64,000 nt of DNA from Archilochus colubris. Its lineage: Eukaryota > Chordata > Aves > Apodiformes > Trochilidae. Shown here one piece after another: positions 10,474 through 24,200 of the stretch. The notes beneath the pieces were generated by a model. That model saw nothing but the letters and a program-made list of their open reading frames with translations, ran no database searches and was not told where the DNA came from. The stretch is taken from the NCBI GenBank assembly GCA_023079485.1, contig CM041115.1, forward strand, positions 23,924,863 to 23,988,862, given 5' to 3'. A program made the translations under genes and the position numbers. Numbering within the stretch: position 1 is the first letter of the stretch; each line of letters starts with the position of its first letter.

Positions 10474-13400
10474 GTGAGTAAAAGACACGGCAGATTGGAT
10501 TTTCCATATGTAGGATTTGCCCTGTTTGTGCTGTTTGCCTGTAGAGCATTACATTGCCAGATTTTCACTAAATTCTGCAATTTCCTGACTTAGGTTTCCA
10601 GTAAGAATTTGTTTGCGCATTGAAGTCAAGGAATAACCATTACTAACCTAGATAGGTACAGAAATAAATGCTAAGTATTGTTGAAGACTAAATGAAGAAA
10701 GTATAAATAGTACAAAATTGTGATATAATAGGATTAATAGTTTTCCCCTTTTACACCGTGCCATGAAGCCAGTTCTTGGTGCACTGTGCTGTCTGGCTTC
10801 ACTTGGCCTGTTTCAGAGTGTATTGGTTTCAGAGTTGGTCTAAGTGTCTGCGTGTTCACTGGCAGCAGTCATGGTGTTGGCAATGATGTTTTCACTCCAC
10901 CTAAACCATTTCTGTATCCTTGAGCTGGTGGTCTCACCAGTCTTCTTGACAGAGGCTCACCAGATGTCCGAGAGCTTTTTCCACCAGGACATTACTGTCC
11001 TAAATAGGCAAGAAGGTCAAAAGCAGGTGGAGATATTTCAGCCAAAGCAGCCTCTGTCCTGGGGCATTGCTGTCTGGAGTGAGTGTCCACCCTAAATGGC
11101 CTGTGCAGGTTTTGCTGCAGGGGTGAGAAGCAGAGGATGGTCAGCAGGTAGGACCAGCAATGTATTCATAGGGTGGTCTTCACATATTTTGATTTTATAA
11201 AGGGAATAATGCCTGGCTTTTTGTTAAATTACGTCAAGCAATCATTAAAGTCATTGTAGTGTGCTGAGAGTCCTACACAAGACTGTGACCTATCATGTGT
11301 CATCTAAAATAATAAATTATTGAATTGGCTAACTGTTTGCCAATTTCTTCTGTTTAGCAGAAGCTGAACTTACGGAGACTGAAGTCAGAACAGACTGAGA
11401 GTCATGCACTGCCCTCCTCAGTATATCTTTATTTCTGTGTGATAGTCTATACATTTTTAAATTCAGTTCCTTGATAAGCATCTAACCAGGTTTCACTCCA
11501 AGGAGATGAAAGTCAGATTCATCTATCAACTAAGGGTAGACTGTTAAAACTAGTATTTTTGATCTTAACCAATGAGCAATCTTGAGGCACTTATTTTCCT
11601 TTTCATTTTCTGAATGCTGACATCTTGTGCTCATGAGGACTTGCTTCTTACTTTGTGTTTAACACACTCCTCTTTCATGTACCCAAGCCAAAAATGGGTT
11701 GGACTGAGCCATCTGGGAATCAGAAAAAAATTCAGTTTGACAGCAAGAGCAAATTACTCGACATTATTAAATATTCAGAATTAAGAAAATTGGAATTTTG
11801 GTCATTAGGAGATTATCCCTTATTCATACATACATCTCAATCTCCTTAATGAAAGATACATCCCGTTTAATACTTGAGAATATTGTTAAGCCCAGAAAGC
11901 CAGGCTATCTCAGTCACCTCAGAAAGCCACTGTATCCTGGGCTGCATCAAAAGCAGCATGGCCAGCAGGTCAAGGGAGGTGACTCTCCCCCTCTGCTCCC
12001 CTCTTGTGAGACCCCACCTGGAGTATTGTGTCCAGTTCTGGGGGCCCCAAAACAGGAAGGAGATGGAGCTGTTGGAACAAGTCCAGAGAAGAGCCACAAA
12101 GATGCTCAGAAGGCTGGAGCACCTCTGCTATGAATACAGGCTGAGAAAGTTGCCTTATTCAGTGTGGAGATGTCCAGGCAGACATTATAATGGTCTTCCA
12201 GTACCTGAAGGGAACCCGTAGGAAAGCTGTGGAGGGACTTTATGTAAGGGCATATAGAGACATGACGAGGTAACAGATTCAAACTGAAGAAATTCTTCAC
12301 TGTGAGGGTGGTGAGACATGGGCACAGGTTGTCCAGAGAAGCTGAGGATGTCCCCTCCCTGCAAGTGTTCAGGCCAGGTTGGATGGGAGTTGGAGCAACC
12401 TGGTCCAGAGGGAGGTATCCCTGACCATGGCAGGGAGGTTGGGACTACATGATCTTAAAGGTCCCAAACCATTCTATGGTTCTGTGATTCTGTGATTCTG
12501 ATTTGATTGTATAGCAGTGCATTTTGGATTATGGTAGTGTGCATGAGCTGTAGGCCACAGTGCTAGTAACTCAGCCTCTCCAAATCAAATGCAGCCTTTT
12601 TGCCTTTTTCTGTCAGATAATGCTCCAATTGTACAAATTTAATGTTCAGCTTTGTCTTTCTTCTCTGGCCAGCCCAAGGTCAGGAAGCGACTGTGCTTCT
12701 TAATTTTCCCATGGATTAGGAAGGCATTCATCCCACTTCCTTTTTTTTGCCTGCTCTTGCAGCAACACTGGTCATGCTGGGGGACACAGTCTGTGCTAGC
12801 CCACTTATGGAATTCCATGCATGGTGGTCTGCCAACCTGTGGTTTCACTGCCTCCTGTCCCTTGTGCTCTCTCCCTCTGATGGGAATGCTGTCTGTCTGC
12901 CCTGCCTGTGGGTGTTCTTTGCAGGGAAATCCCAGGTGGGTGGGAGTGCAGTGCACCCATCAGCTCTGTCCTGACATGCTGCTTGGAAGCAGCCAGGAGA
13001 TACAGCCAGAGACCACAGCAGGGGCCGTGTTACAGGGTGCACCTGCCCTGCCATGGAGATGCTGCCGCAACGACTGAACGACGGAGTTTGTGATGCAGGC
13101 TTTGCACCTGGGCTGTGTTGTAGCAAAATATGGTGAAAAAGCCTGTTCCTTTTTGTTGCCTGTGTATGGGTAATTAAAAGATGATGCTGTTTTACTTAGA
13201 AATTTTGTAAATGAGTAAACCGGTGCTACTGTGTTTCATCTTATGTGTTTTATGACAATGTTGCTAGCTTGATATTTTTAGTGAAATCTTGTAAGCTCTT
13301 AAAAATGTCCTGTATAAAGGAAAAGCTTCCCTGTAACAAAAAACACCTTGTACTTTAACAGTGAACATATATTCAGTTGCACACTTAATGTGGCTAAAAC

Positions 13401-15161
13401 TGTCCTATATTGGAAATTAGTCCTATAACAGCTGGCAAGAAGCTTAGATTGGAATTTTGGATTGTGTTTTGGATTGTTGCAGCAGGCTTCCTCAGGGAAG
13501 GAGGAAAAGGTTACCTTGCTAATTAGTTTTAAAACCATGCTCCTGAGTTAGTCTCAGGCAGAGAAACATGTTTGGAGGTTTGACCACCTATTAATGCACT
13601 GCTTGTTTGCTGTGGAGATTACTTTATTATTTGGTCTGTCAGGTTTTTTTGTCACACTGTATCTATTTAGCTGAGTAATGAATAAAGGAGGGTGAAGTAA
13701 ACTGTAATTTAACGAAAGCAGCCTAGTCACAAAAGAAATGTGTGGGGTTTTTTTATTAAGGATTTGAAGAACTTGATATTTTTCCATTGCTTTTGCATGC
13801 CTCAGCACTTCCAGGTGGTCTTTAAGTGCTGTGTTGGTGTGCTACCTCTTATGTGGGTGGTATCATAATTATTTTAGTAGTAGCAGTAGAGCTCTAATCA
13901 GTGAACAAGGTTTCACCGTGCTATGTAGTGTATGAATGCATAACATTAAATGTTCTCTTCCTGAAAAGTTAACAAACTGAGTAGCATGTGGGAGAGAATA
14001 GCTGGATGTAGCAGATTGACAGAACTAGATGGCACTGGAAAGACTGGGAAGTTTAAGATAAAGCATGAATTGGATAACACTCTCTCTAGGGTAGTAATTT
14101 GGTTATGTTACACAAGTTTCACTTGATTAACATTCCAGGTTCCTCTAAATTCTCCATGGCAAAAGGACAGCATTTAACTTGCAAAACCAAGCTCTGGAAA
14201 ACTAGAATTTGACAACAGAGTTGGGTTGAATCTATCTTGTGCTCTGAGCAAGACAGGACTCAAGGAAAAATAAAAAGTGTTTTGTAATAATGTAACATTT
14301 GAAACTTAAAGATCCTGTAATATAAAACTACACCTGAATGGACAGATGGGTTGAACAAATGCTGCAGGTTGTCAGTGATGCTTCCTAACCTCTAGGTGCT
14401 TGGGTTGGCAAAGTACATCGTGCTTTTTAACAGTACTTGAGTACTTTTTTGGTGGAAATACTTTAAAAGAAAGATCAGTTTTCTGTGCTTTCCACTGAAT
14501 CTCTGTGCTTCATAATCAGGCCTTATCCTGAGCCTTTTGCCTTGCTGCAGAGACTGTGGACACTCTTAGGTAGGCTGAGCTGAGACCTGATACAGTCTTC
14601 ATGCTTCTAAATTTGGATGGCCAGCTGGGTTCTGATTGATAGGGCATTTTTGTCTTCTGCTTCATCTGACACAAATGTGGGATGTTGTGCCTCATCTGAT
14701 GTTTTCAGGTGAGACATAATCACCAGAATCTGTGTTGCAGAAGCTGAAGATGGCTTAGGAAACTGTTTAGTCTCTCATGGCTTTAGTGTTTGGGGAAACC
14801 ACTGGCACAGTGGTGTATCCTTTAGTAGATGAGGAGCCATGGTAAATGCCAGGGAAGCCTCTGATGGGAGGGCCATGCAGGTCCCCTGCCCCTCTCACTT
14901 CTTGTTCCCACTGTGCTGCATCTCTTGGGTGCTCCTCCCTACCACAGCCTTTGGAGCATCTTGAGTGTGCCTAAGGATATTCACACTAATTACTGTTCTG
15001 GCAGGAGGCAAATATTTTCTTCAGGCCCACAGAGAAGAAAGAATGACAATCTTAATGCATAATATCTCAGGAAAAGCTGAGCAGAATTTGATTAGGGGAA
15101 GGTTACTTGTAAAGCCCAAAGGTATTTCCTTGACAGATCACAAAAGCTATTAGAGCTTCTC

Positions 15162-15215
<54 letters not shown>

Positions 15216-18200
15216 AAAGAAAGAAAGGAAAAAGAAAGAAAGGAAAAAGAATTTTATACATCCTTATTAGAGGAAAATAGACAATCAAAAGCATTTCAGA
15301 GGTCTGGTGATATAAAAACATTTCTTCCTTCTTCCAGGAATCTGGCTGCATTTGACAATCTCACTGGTCAGGCTTCACCCTCACTATCCTTAACCAAATG
15401 CTCATGCTAAACCTGCTCAACGTGTAACTGCAGGAAGGATGTCTGCATTGTGCAGCAGCTTGTGACACAAATATCCTTCTTTTCTTATCTGATATAATGC
15501 TAACCTGAGCTATTAAGTTCACAAAGTACAGCACACTGATACTCTCTTAAGGCTATAAGGGGAGAAATACAAATACAGAAATGACTATCACCATGTAAAT
15601 TCAGCATCACAGCCAAGATAATTTCCTTAGTTCAGGTGCAGTGCTGTGCAAAAATGTGTGTACTGCTCTGGAGCTAATATGTGAAGAGCATCACTTTTTC
15701 TCTATACCACCTGTGCACCCCGTGGTGCAGATGCTATGAAGAAGCTCTGTTTTGAGCATACAGACCTGAGAGCACAGCAGGAAGGAGGCAGCCCGTGGGA
15801 ACATATTTCACAGCTGTATAGCCCAGAGGGCACATGGAGACAGAGGCAAGATGCAGTTGTTTTCTTGTGAAGCTGAGCTTTCTACAGTGCTGCAGTGAAA
15901 GACCAGGTCTTCTGTGGCACAGTTGAGCACAGAAGCCTGTGCCATCAATTGCATATCCCTGCTGTGCACACTCATGTACTGGATAGTTGTTTCTTGATCC
16001 ATCCAGCCTGATCAATAAAGAAACTGCAGCATGCTCACTCTGTCATGCTACCATTCCAAATTGCGTAGGGTTACAGGTTGAACAGGATGCATGTAACAAA
16101 TTTAGAAAGGGCACGATTTTAACAAATATATTGTTTACAGTCAAAAATGTCTGTTCTTTAGGGAATTGCTGTCATATTTTAATGCAGTGTTGTTGTGGTT
16201 TAACCCCAGCTGACAACCTATTTTGATCTTAGAATCTTAGAAAAAAAGAACTGTACTGAGCTTGTGTTTTGTTTATGTATGGATTTTACTTTTGCCCACA
16301 AGCATGGCATACTAAATTATATAGAAAGAAAATAATTTTTGTACTTGTTAAAATAGATGGCATAGCCAGTGGAGAGAAAACAGAGACTGATAATATTTAT
16401 TGGAAGTTGGACTTTTTAAATAAGATTTTCAGTAGACTAAAAAAATCTGGGTAGTGAGGCTGGGTTTTCTTTTACAACAGGTGACTTAAGGTCAGAAAGA
16501 ACAACCTTTCAGAATGCTGAGGTTTTTCCTATTCGAAATGTTAACAAAAACTGTCTTGTGTGGCATAATGAGTATAGCTTTGGAAGAATCTAATTACAAC
16601 AGCCCAGGTTTTAGTTTGAATTTGATAGATTTTACTCCATCAGATACTTTATTGATTGATAGCATAGCAAACATTTCAACTTAGTTAATATTTTGCTCCA
16701 AACAGGTTATGGAATTTGACCCAGGTTTAGCCCTATGCAGATACAAAGAATGAATATTCCAGATTTGTAGAAAAAATGTTTGCAGTAATTTAAAAGGGCT
16801 AAATATTAAATAGTGCATGGTGCTTGGGTGCATACTAGTTACACATCTGGATCATATGGGAGTCAGATTTGTAAAAATACAAAGGACAATAGAGTCTTAG
16901 ATACGTTGTTTGAATTTCTACATAAAAAATAAAAGGAAATTACTTTCTTCAATAACCTTGTACATTTATAATCAGTCTTAGTAAATAAAAATTTTAAACT
17001 AATACTGTATGGTCTTGTAAATAACAGTTGGTAATCTATTAGGCATCACTTTAGTAACTAAATAGTTGCATCGATCAGGACTATTTAGAAATCATTAATT
17101 TTTTTCTCATTTCTTCTGTACCCATTGAATTCTCCTTTCAGATTGACATAATTTATATCCTGTAGCTGGATGGGTATGTAGTGGGCCCTCCACCCCTTTG
17201 CTGTTGCAGAGAGCTGTTTATAAGTAATATCAGTCTCTTGCTGTCTGTGCAGTTGAGATGCAGGTGGGAAATCACTGAGAAGTGGCTTGCAGGCTGCCAA
17301 GCAGATAAAAAGAGTGAGGCTGCATGTTGAAGCTGCTTTGACGTTCAAGAATGCCGGGTTTGTTTTCAGCACCTGCTGTACAAGTGCGGTGGATTAATAA
17401 AACACTCTGCCTTTTTGTTCCATTTCTCTTGGTGCTTTAACATGTGAACTCAAAACTGTAACTATACCCGATACTATTTATATATATAGGCAAACATTTA
17501 ACAGGTATCTAATACACATTATCTATGTATGCTCACGTATGTGTGCCCAGAAGGCTCTGTTGCTGGGGTTCATGGTTTTGTAAATGTTCTCATCTTTATT
17601 GTCTAACTTTGATTTGAAAAAAGTTTTTCATTTTCCATGAACTTCCATTTACCTTGGGCTTAAAGCATAGGAATCTCCCTGTACTCCACTCACCCCTCGC
17701 ATTCTTCATGAAAATTTTGGCAGTCTTTGAAGTAATAAATAGCTGCATAGTGATTTTAAGCTCTAGTTTGTGGCATTGCCACAATGCTAAATATTTACTG
17801 GAGAAGGCAGATGAAATTCTTTTCTCTTCCCCCCCACCCTCTGTCCCAGGAGTAAACTAGTCTTAGCTGAAGTGTTTAACTTCACTTATGCAGCATGCAG
17901 GTCTCAAGGCTTATGGTAGTAACCTCAGAAGAGTGCCTTTCCTCATACCAGCTGACACTTACTTTCATTAGCAGCTGTGTCTTTTACATGGGTGAGGGAG
18001 GGGAGTACAGTTCCTCCTGGTAGCTCAGTTTGGGGGAAGGAGAGGGTTACTGTTTAGTGATACAAATAAGCAGATTTGTTCCCTCTCCTCTCTTCAGATT
18101 CTTCTTAAATCTGAACTTGCAGTTTTCCTTCTTAGTTTGCCTCACTCCCACAAGCACAGAAATTGCCTTCAGAAGACTATAGAAAAAATACAATTTTACT

Positions 18201-21200
18201 TGTCAGTCAAATACAGCCTAGTGAGAATTACAACTTCCAATGCAACTCTGTTTTGATTGTGTTGTCTACAGGTGTTCATATGGTCTTTAATTGAATAACA
18301 TGGGTGATGGAGTTCAGGGTGTAGAAGCAATCAGAAATCTAACTTTTCTGTGCTCATCTTGGAACTGTGAATGAAAGAAGATACATTGATTGCTGTTATT
18401 TTTTTTACACATAATTGAACATGGAAAGGTAAACTGTGAAGAGGACTACAAGGCAATATGTCTTGAAGAAAGTTTCAGTTCAGGAGTCCTTAATGAAGGA
18501 ACTATTCCTTGATAGATTTTGCTCTTATTTTTGAAACAGGACAGTTTTGATCTTTTTCAGTGAAATACAAAGCTGTCAAGGGTAAGCAAGTTAGCTTGAC
18601 AGTGTGTTGTTCATATTGCAGTTTGAGAAGAGGTCAGACCACCATATGACTGTATCACTTAGCCAAATGTGTACTTCAAAGTAATTTTGCCTTTTTTGCT
18701 ACCTGTTGACTGTAAAATCTCTTTGTCAGCCTATTTTGCTATATTTCTGGTTAGGAATTCTAATAGAATGTTTGAACAAGTATGGTAAGTTTTTCTCTCC
18801 TTCCCAACTTCTGTTCAGGTTAAGAGGGTTAATATTTGAATAGCTAGGTAAATATATAGGTATATTTGATACTTATATATATATATGTATATACTGATGC
18901 ATGTACTGATTTTTTTCCTTAGAAACTTAGGAAATTTTCTAGTGAATAAGCATTTCAGGATTTGGAATTGTAATGGCCAAGAAAAAGGCATACAGGTGTT
19001 TCTATTGCAGGTGGGTCAGCAGATGACGGAAATAGTTATTTTCACATTTTGTCAAATTAATCAAGTTTTCTGGACAGTAAGAGATTTTTTTATTAATTAT
19101 TTTATTCTTATTCTCTATATGTTTAGTTCAGGGGGGCAAGTAAGAAGTGTCTTTGGTCGTTGGTCCATGTAGCTGTTCATGCAAAAAAGATGTGGCTACC
19201 AAGGGGGTAGATTCAATTTGCCTTAATTTGTTCTTTTTAGCAGCTGTGTTCTGCAGCCTTTTTGTTTTGTGTTTTAAGAAGAAGTGCCAATCTCAGCTTA
19301 TCCAAAAAATTTGTGTATGATGGAAGAGGACTGAAGAAAAGGAGGACAATAATCATCTTGGCAGCTGCCTCTGCACCTTCTTCCAAAACTGAATCATGGA
19401 AATGTTAAGCTAAGGAAGAAAAAATGAGCTGTAGGGATTAGAAGACCAGGGCACTGGTGACCTGTGTGGCCATAGTGTAAAGTACACTGGTGGTCTGTGG
19501 TCAGTAGTAACACCAGGATAAGTTTTATTATAAGTTTTATTAAGTCAGGGCAGAGTAATTGATGAGAAATTATACTGGGGCCTGTCTGTTGATCAGATGG
19601 TATGGAAAAACATTGGGAATTTCATCCCGTTGTGGCATACCTTGACCATCTCTGATACATTTGTGCAACTAGTCCTGTGAACAGTCCAGTGAAGAGTCTG
19701 TGCCCTCCTGAAATTGGTGCCAGTTTCCAGTTGTCCTCTGCCCCTACTACTAGAATGCCTTTCTGAAAACTGAAATTAATTTTTCCTTCCTTCCTGTTAA
19801 TTTGATTTCTTCGTTCTTGGTGGACGTGAAGGAAACTCAGTCACTTGTTTTTTGTGCAGTTTCTGAGGTGCTGGAAAAGTGCTGTTACACCTATTTCCCA
19901 CTTTAGTATTTTGTTTTCAAAAAACATGGCAATACTCTCCAGTCTTTCCTTGTAGGCTACTTAGAGTTACCCTGTTTAGATTAATCTCCCAGGAAGAAAA
20001 TAACAAGGTTGCACATCCATATACTAGCTATAGCTGACCAGATAGACACCAACAGGTACCTAGTATGGTACTTCTGCAGAGCCAGCTTGTCACAAGACTG
20101 AAATGTGATGGCTTTTACCAAAAAGATTTCCTTTTAGGGAGATCCCTACCCCCAGAGAAGATATGCAATGTTAGACTTGCATAGAAACACAGAAGCTGGT
20201 GTGTTTCTCTGATCAGAATCAGGCAGGAGGTAGCCATTAGCAGACTCAAGTGTGTCAGTCTACTAATAAGTATCAATAAATACAGAATTGCAATTGTTCT
20301 GCACTAATTTTCCATGTTAAGCGACTAATTTCCATAATTCTCTGTCTCACAGTACTGGCTGGATCCTGCAAAGACCCTTGCTGAACATAAAGAATTGATA
20401 AACAGTACGTATCTAACTGGAGATTAAAGAAAGTACCTGAAGGTGAAGTAACAGAGGCAATGTTTATGTGTATACAGCCTCTACAATATTTATGTTCTAG
20501 TCACAACAGATTGATAATTCTTGAACAAGTTTAATTGTTGTTCATAGCTGTATCAAAATATCACACATAGATGGAACATACCATAATTTTCCAATTATTC
20601 GTGTAATCACTGTACAAGTATTTCTTTGTGCTTATGTTTTATTTTAGAATAATAAATGGTAGTATTCTTAATTTACCTGTATCATACTGTGCTATACCAT
20701 ACAATAGTCAACTTAGATTCCTTTTTGCTTCTGAAAGTAAAAGTAATGCCTCTTACTGATAACAGAATGTCTGCTGTTACTGTTATCCTTCAGATATCAC
20801 AGATACAAGGCCTATTCTTTTTATTATACTTAAACATAATGAAAATATTATTTTCCTTAAGCATTTGGAGCATGCATGGAACAAATGTAGCTGTGAAAAT
20901 TTTCGTTCTGAGTTGACTGAATCTTTTTGAACAATAAAGTTTTAAAAAAGTGAATTACCGAAGCTTTTCCAAATATGTTTTAAATTAAAGTGGCAAATAA
21001 TTAAAGTTGGTCCATAAGAAAATTTAAATTATGGAAGGGATTAATATTCCGTATTATTATGACAGGGAATCACATTTCATGTACAGTTAGATTTTTAAAA
21101 AAGTTTTAGTGGAAAAAGGTTTCTACAGATTAAAATCAAGCAGTGGAAAAAAAAATGGAGAAATAGTAAGTTAGCAATAAAGTCTAAAGTTAAATCTTCA

Positions 21201-24200
21201 AAATAAGTAAAATCTTCAAATAGCCCAAAAAGCTGTGAATAAACAAGCACAATACTAGAAAAATAGTAACAGTATCTTTTTCTCTCTCTTGTTATGAATC
21301 TTGTGTATGGGCTTGCCATGTAGATGCAAGCTTTTTTTCGGAAAATTCCATGTTTCGTAAAATATTTAATGAGGCTTCTTAGTAGCTGTTTCGGTGTTAT
21401 CTAGTAACAGTTAATAATGATTAACAGTTCAAAACAACTAACTTTTGCATCAATTTTTTTCCCTCAGCTGGACCACCATACACTCTGTATTTTGGCATTA
21501 AATTCTATGCAGAGGATCCATGTAAACTTAAAGAAGAAATAACAAGGTACAGTATCAAATAGGAATGTAGTTTCTTGATTTAATGGTAGTAATGTACTAT
21601 ACCAAGGCTCAGGCTGTTGTAGTGTGGCTCGGTTTCCGAACGTTTTTTGCTGGAACATTGATGTGTAGGAGAATTTTAACTAATGTCACAGTTGTCAATA
21701 TGGACAATTATTTGGCAGGTGCTCTCTGGTGCATCAAAATCCAAAGGGACTGGATTTGCATTTGTGTGGGAAGGAATTCGTTGTTACATCTGCATTTATA
21801 TTGTGCTATAACCAAGTTCAGAGTTTACTTGAATATCAAATATAAATACAGGGAATTTTCTTCTTTATTGACCACAGCTTAAATTCCAGAGGATTTATTT
21901 TTATCTTTCTAAAAATATGTGAAGGAAATTGAAGAGTTGCATGCTTTTGATTCTTTTTGCTAAGCTTGGCCCCTACAAAATATGAGGATGCACACACATG
22001 AGCATGTGCACACAGTCACACAGATGCACACGTGCTTGCCTGAACTGCAATGCACAGAGTTTCTGTTTTCTTTATTTATGAAAGGTATCACACAATTATC
22101 TTTATGTTGAAAATGAAATTTGAGAATTTGGATAGGTAGGTGGACAAAATTGTTGTGCCGGCTTGCATTTATAAATGCCAAAATATTTCTTTTGATGTCC
22201 TAGCAGTATGACACATGAGAATTAATTAGCATGCATGCAGAGTTTTAAATTCTCCTTAATGAAAGGTGGCAGTTGTTTGAACTCAGCCAGAATATTGTTT
22301 TTGAATCTGAATGAGAGAATTCTTTAGTTTCCATACTGGCACGTCAGGAGCAGGAGTCTCCAAGATAACATAATTGAGACTGCCCTGGTAAAAACAATAA
22401 ACACTGTGATTTTCCAAGTGGAAGAGAATAAGCTGGCTGCGGTGGGATGCCACTGTGCCACGAAAGCTTGATGCAATTTTCACATACTCTTCCAGAAAGA
22501 CTTTCAGCTCTTCTCACAGAACAAGACAGATGGCTCTGGGAAGGGAGCGTCAGCCACTGAACCTGTTGTAATTCATACCCAGGAGGCAGGGTGGAGATCT
22601 GTCTGGGAAATGGCAGGGGATAAATTTTTGAATGTGATTCTCTTTGCCTTGTGATAAGGTCAAGCAGTGATTTGCACTGCTGATTAGGAGTGTGAAATGA
22701 GGTGAGAAACATTTTGGTATAATTAGTAAGCCTCTCTTCCATGTCTATCCAGGTGTTAGCTTGTGCAAAATTTGCAAGTTAGAAGGTGCGGAGGGAGGGT
22801 ATAAGAAAGCAATGCACTCATCTTCAAGGAAATACACAAAGTAGTCAAATGCTCTCAACATTTCTGGGCATTTATTATTTTAGGGTTTTAAACCTCGGAA
22901 GGGTGGTATACCTTTTAAAAAAAAACTAACAACTTTCTTCTGATTAGGAAGGGATAGAGGCCCTGTTTTTCTTTATTATGGTTATTTTCAGTGTAAGTGT
23001 GTAATTCCAATGATATGTTAAGTGTTTTGTGCTAACTGACATGTTGCTTTGGATCATATGTTTGTTACTCTAATGGATATGTGAGTGTACTCTGCTGTTA
23101 TTAAGTGCTGATTATCTGTGGTGTCATATGATTACTATTGGCAAAAAAAATGAAAACCTGTCAAATTTGTAATTGCTTCACAGGAAAAAATCTGTCTGGC
23201 TTGTGGGAAAAAGCTGTGATTCATACTAATGTTTGCTGGATGTGTTTTTTAGAGTGAATTAACACTCAGGCACTATCACATATGCATGATAAACTTGACA
23301 GCACAAAAGATGAGAATGTTTTAGCTACAAGTTTGGACAAAAGGCCTGGTTTTGTGAGGAGCTTAACAGCTTCTGTGAGAGCTGAGTTTGTTCACTTCAT
23401 AGGAGTCAGTTAAGCACTTAACAGTTGGCTCTGACTGTTCTTTGCAGGGAGATGTGTTTTATTTGCAGTTTCCTATCCTTCTTTATTTTGATAGTACACT
23501 ATGAGAATGAAGAGATATAGATATCCCTACATGGAAAAGACATTTGTAGCATCATCTGGTATGAAGCTTTGCACTCTAGAGATGGCAAAGTGTTAACTGA
23601 AAGACGGGTGCATATCAGAAATGCATTTCATGTTAAAAAGAAGATGCTGTATACTTCAAGAGCATCTAAAATCATCTTTGTCATCACAGTTCACACAGAG
23701 AAGATTTGTCTAGGTGAAGTTGCATGCATAAGCTAGAAACTATACCAAGGTTTTGCATAGAGTGAGGAAATGCTGCATGTATGTGCTTTGTGTTGCCTAA
23801 AGACATTCCAAAAAACATTCTTAAGCAGTGCCTAAGTCCTTCAAAGGACCTTGTTCCTTTAAAGCTATAAATACAAGCCATTTTTAAAAATGGATGGATT
23901 TTCCTAGTATTATTTCTCTCACAGGAGAAATTCTGGGTGATCATTAACCAGAAGGACACAGGCATCCTTATTCAGAGGCTTAAGGAACTGATAAAGTCTA
24001 GTAAATTCAATTGGATCTTAAATGATTTGTGGCTCAGCTGTCATACAATCTGCAGCTTGTGAAGTTCCCTGAAATCAGTGCAGATGCACTTAAAATTTGC
24101 GTATTATCACAAGGTACTTTCATAAGTAACTTGTACTAACAGAGAAAAATTATTTGCAATATAGCTGAATAGCTTTACATAGATAAAGTTGAATCAGTGA

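Larger units (their letters stand above)
10474..20352 (+). other. EPB41L4A: intron 2 of EPB41L4A
   Basis: About 9.9 kb. It contains a CR1 3' end (11889-12502), a GC-rich block (12640-13110), a (CA)n/poly(A)/purine block (15165-15250), a possible conserved stretch at 17085-17400 and a short TA repeat (18873-18892). I see no further genes. Confidence 0.85.

Noticed and set aside
12639..13126. Several ORFs of 61-141 codons on both strands
   Set aside because: They overlap in different frames in GC-rich DNA and have no recognisable domains.
22344..22742. 132-codon minus-strand ORF in intron 4
   Set aside because: No recognisable domain; sits in a GC-richer intronic stretch.
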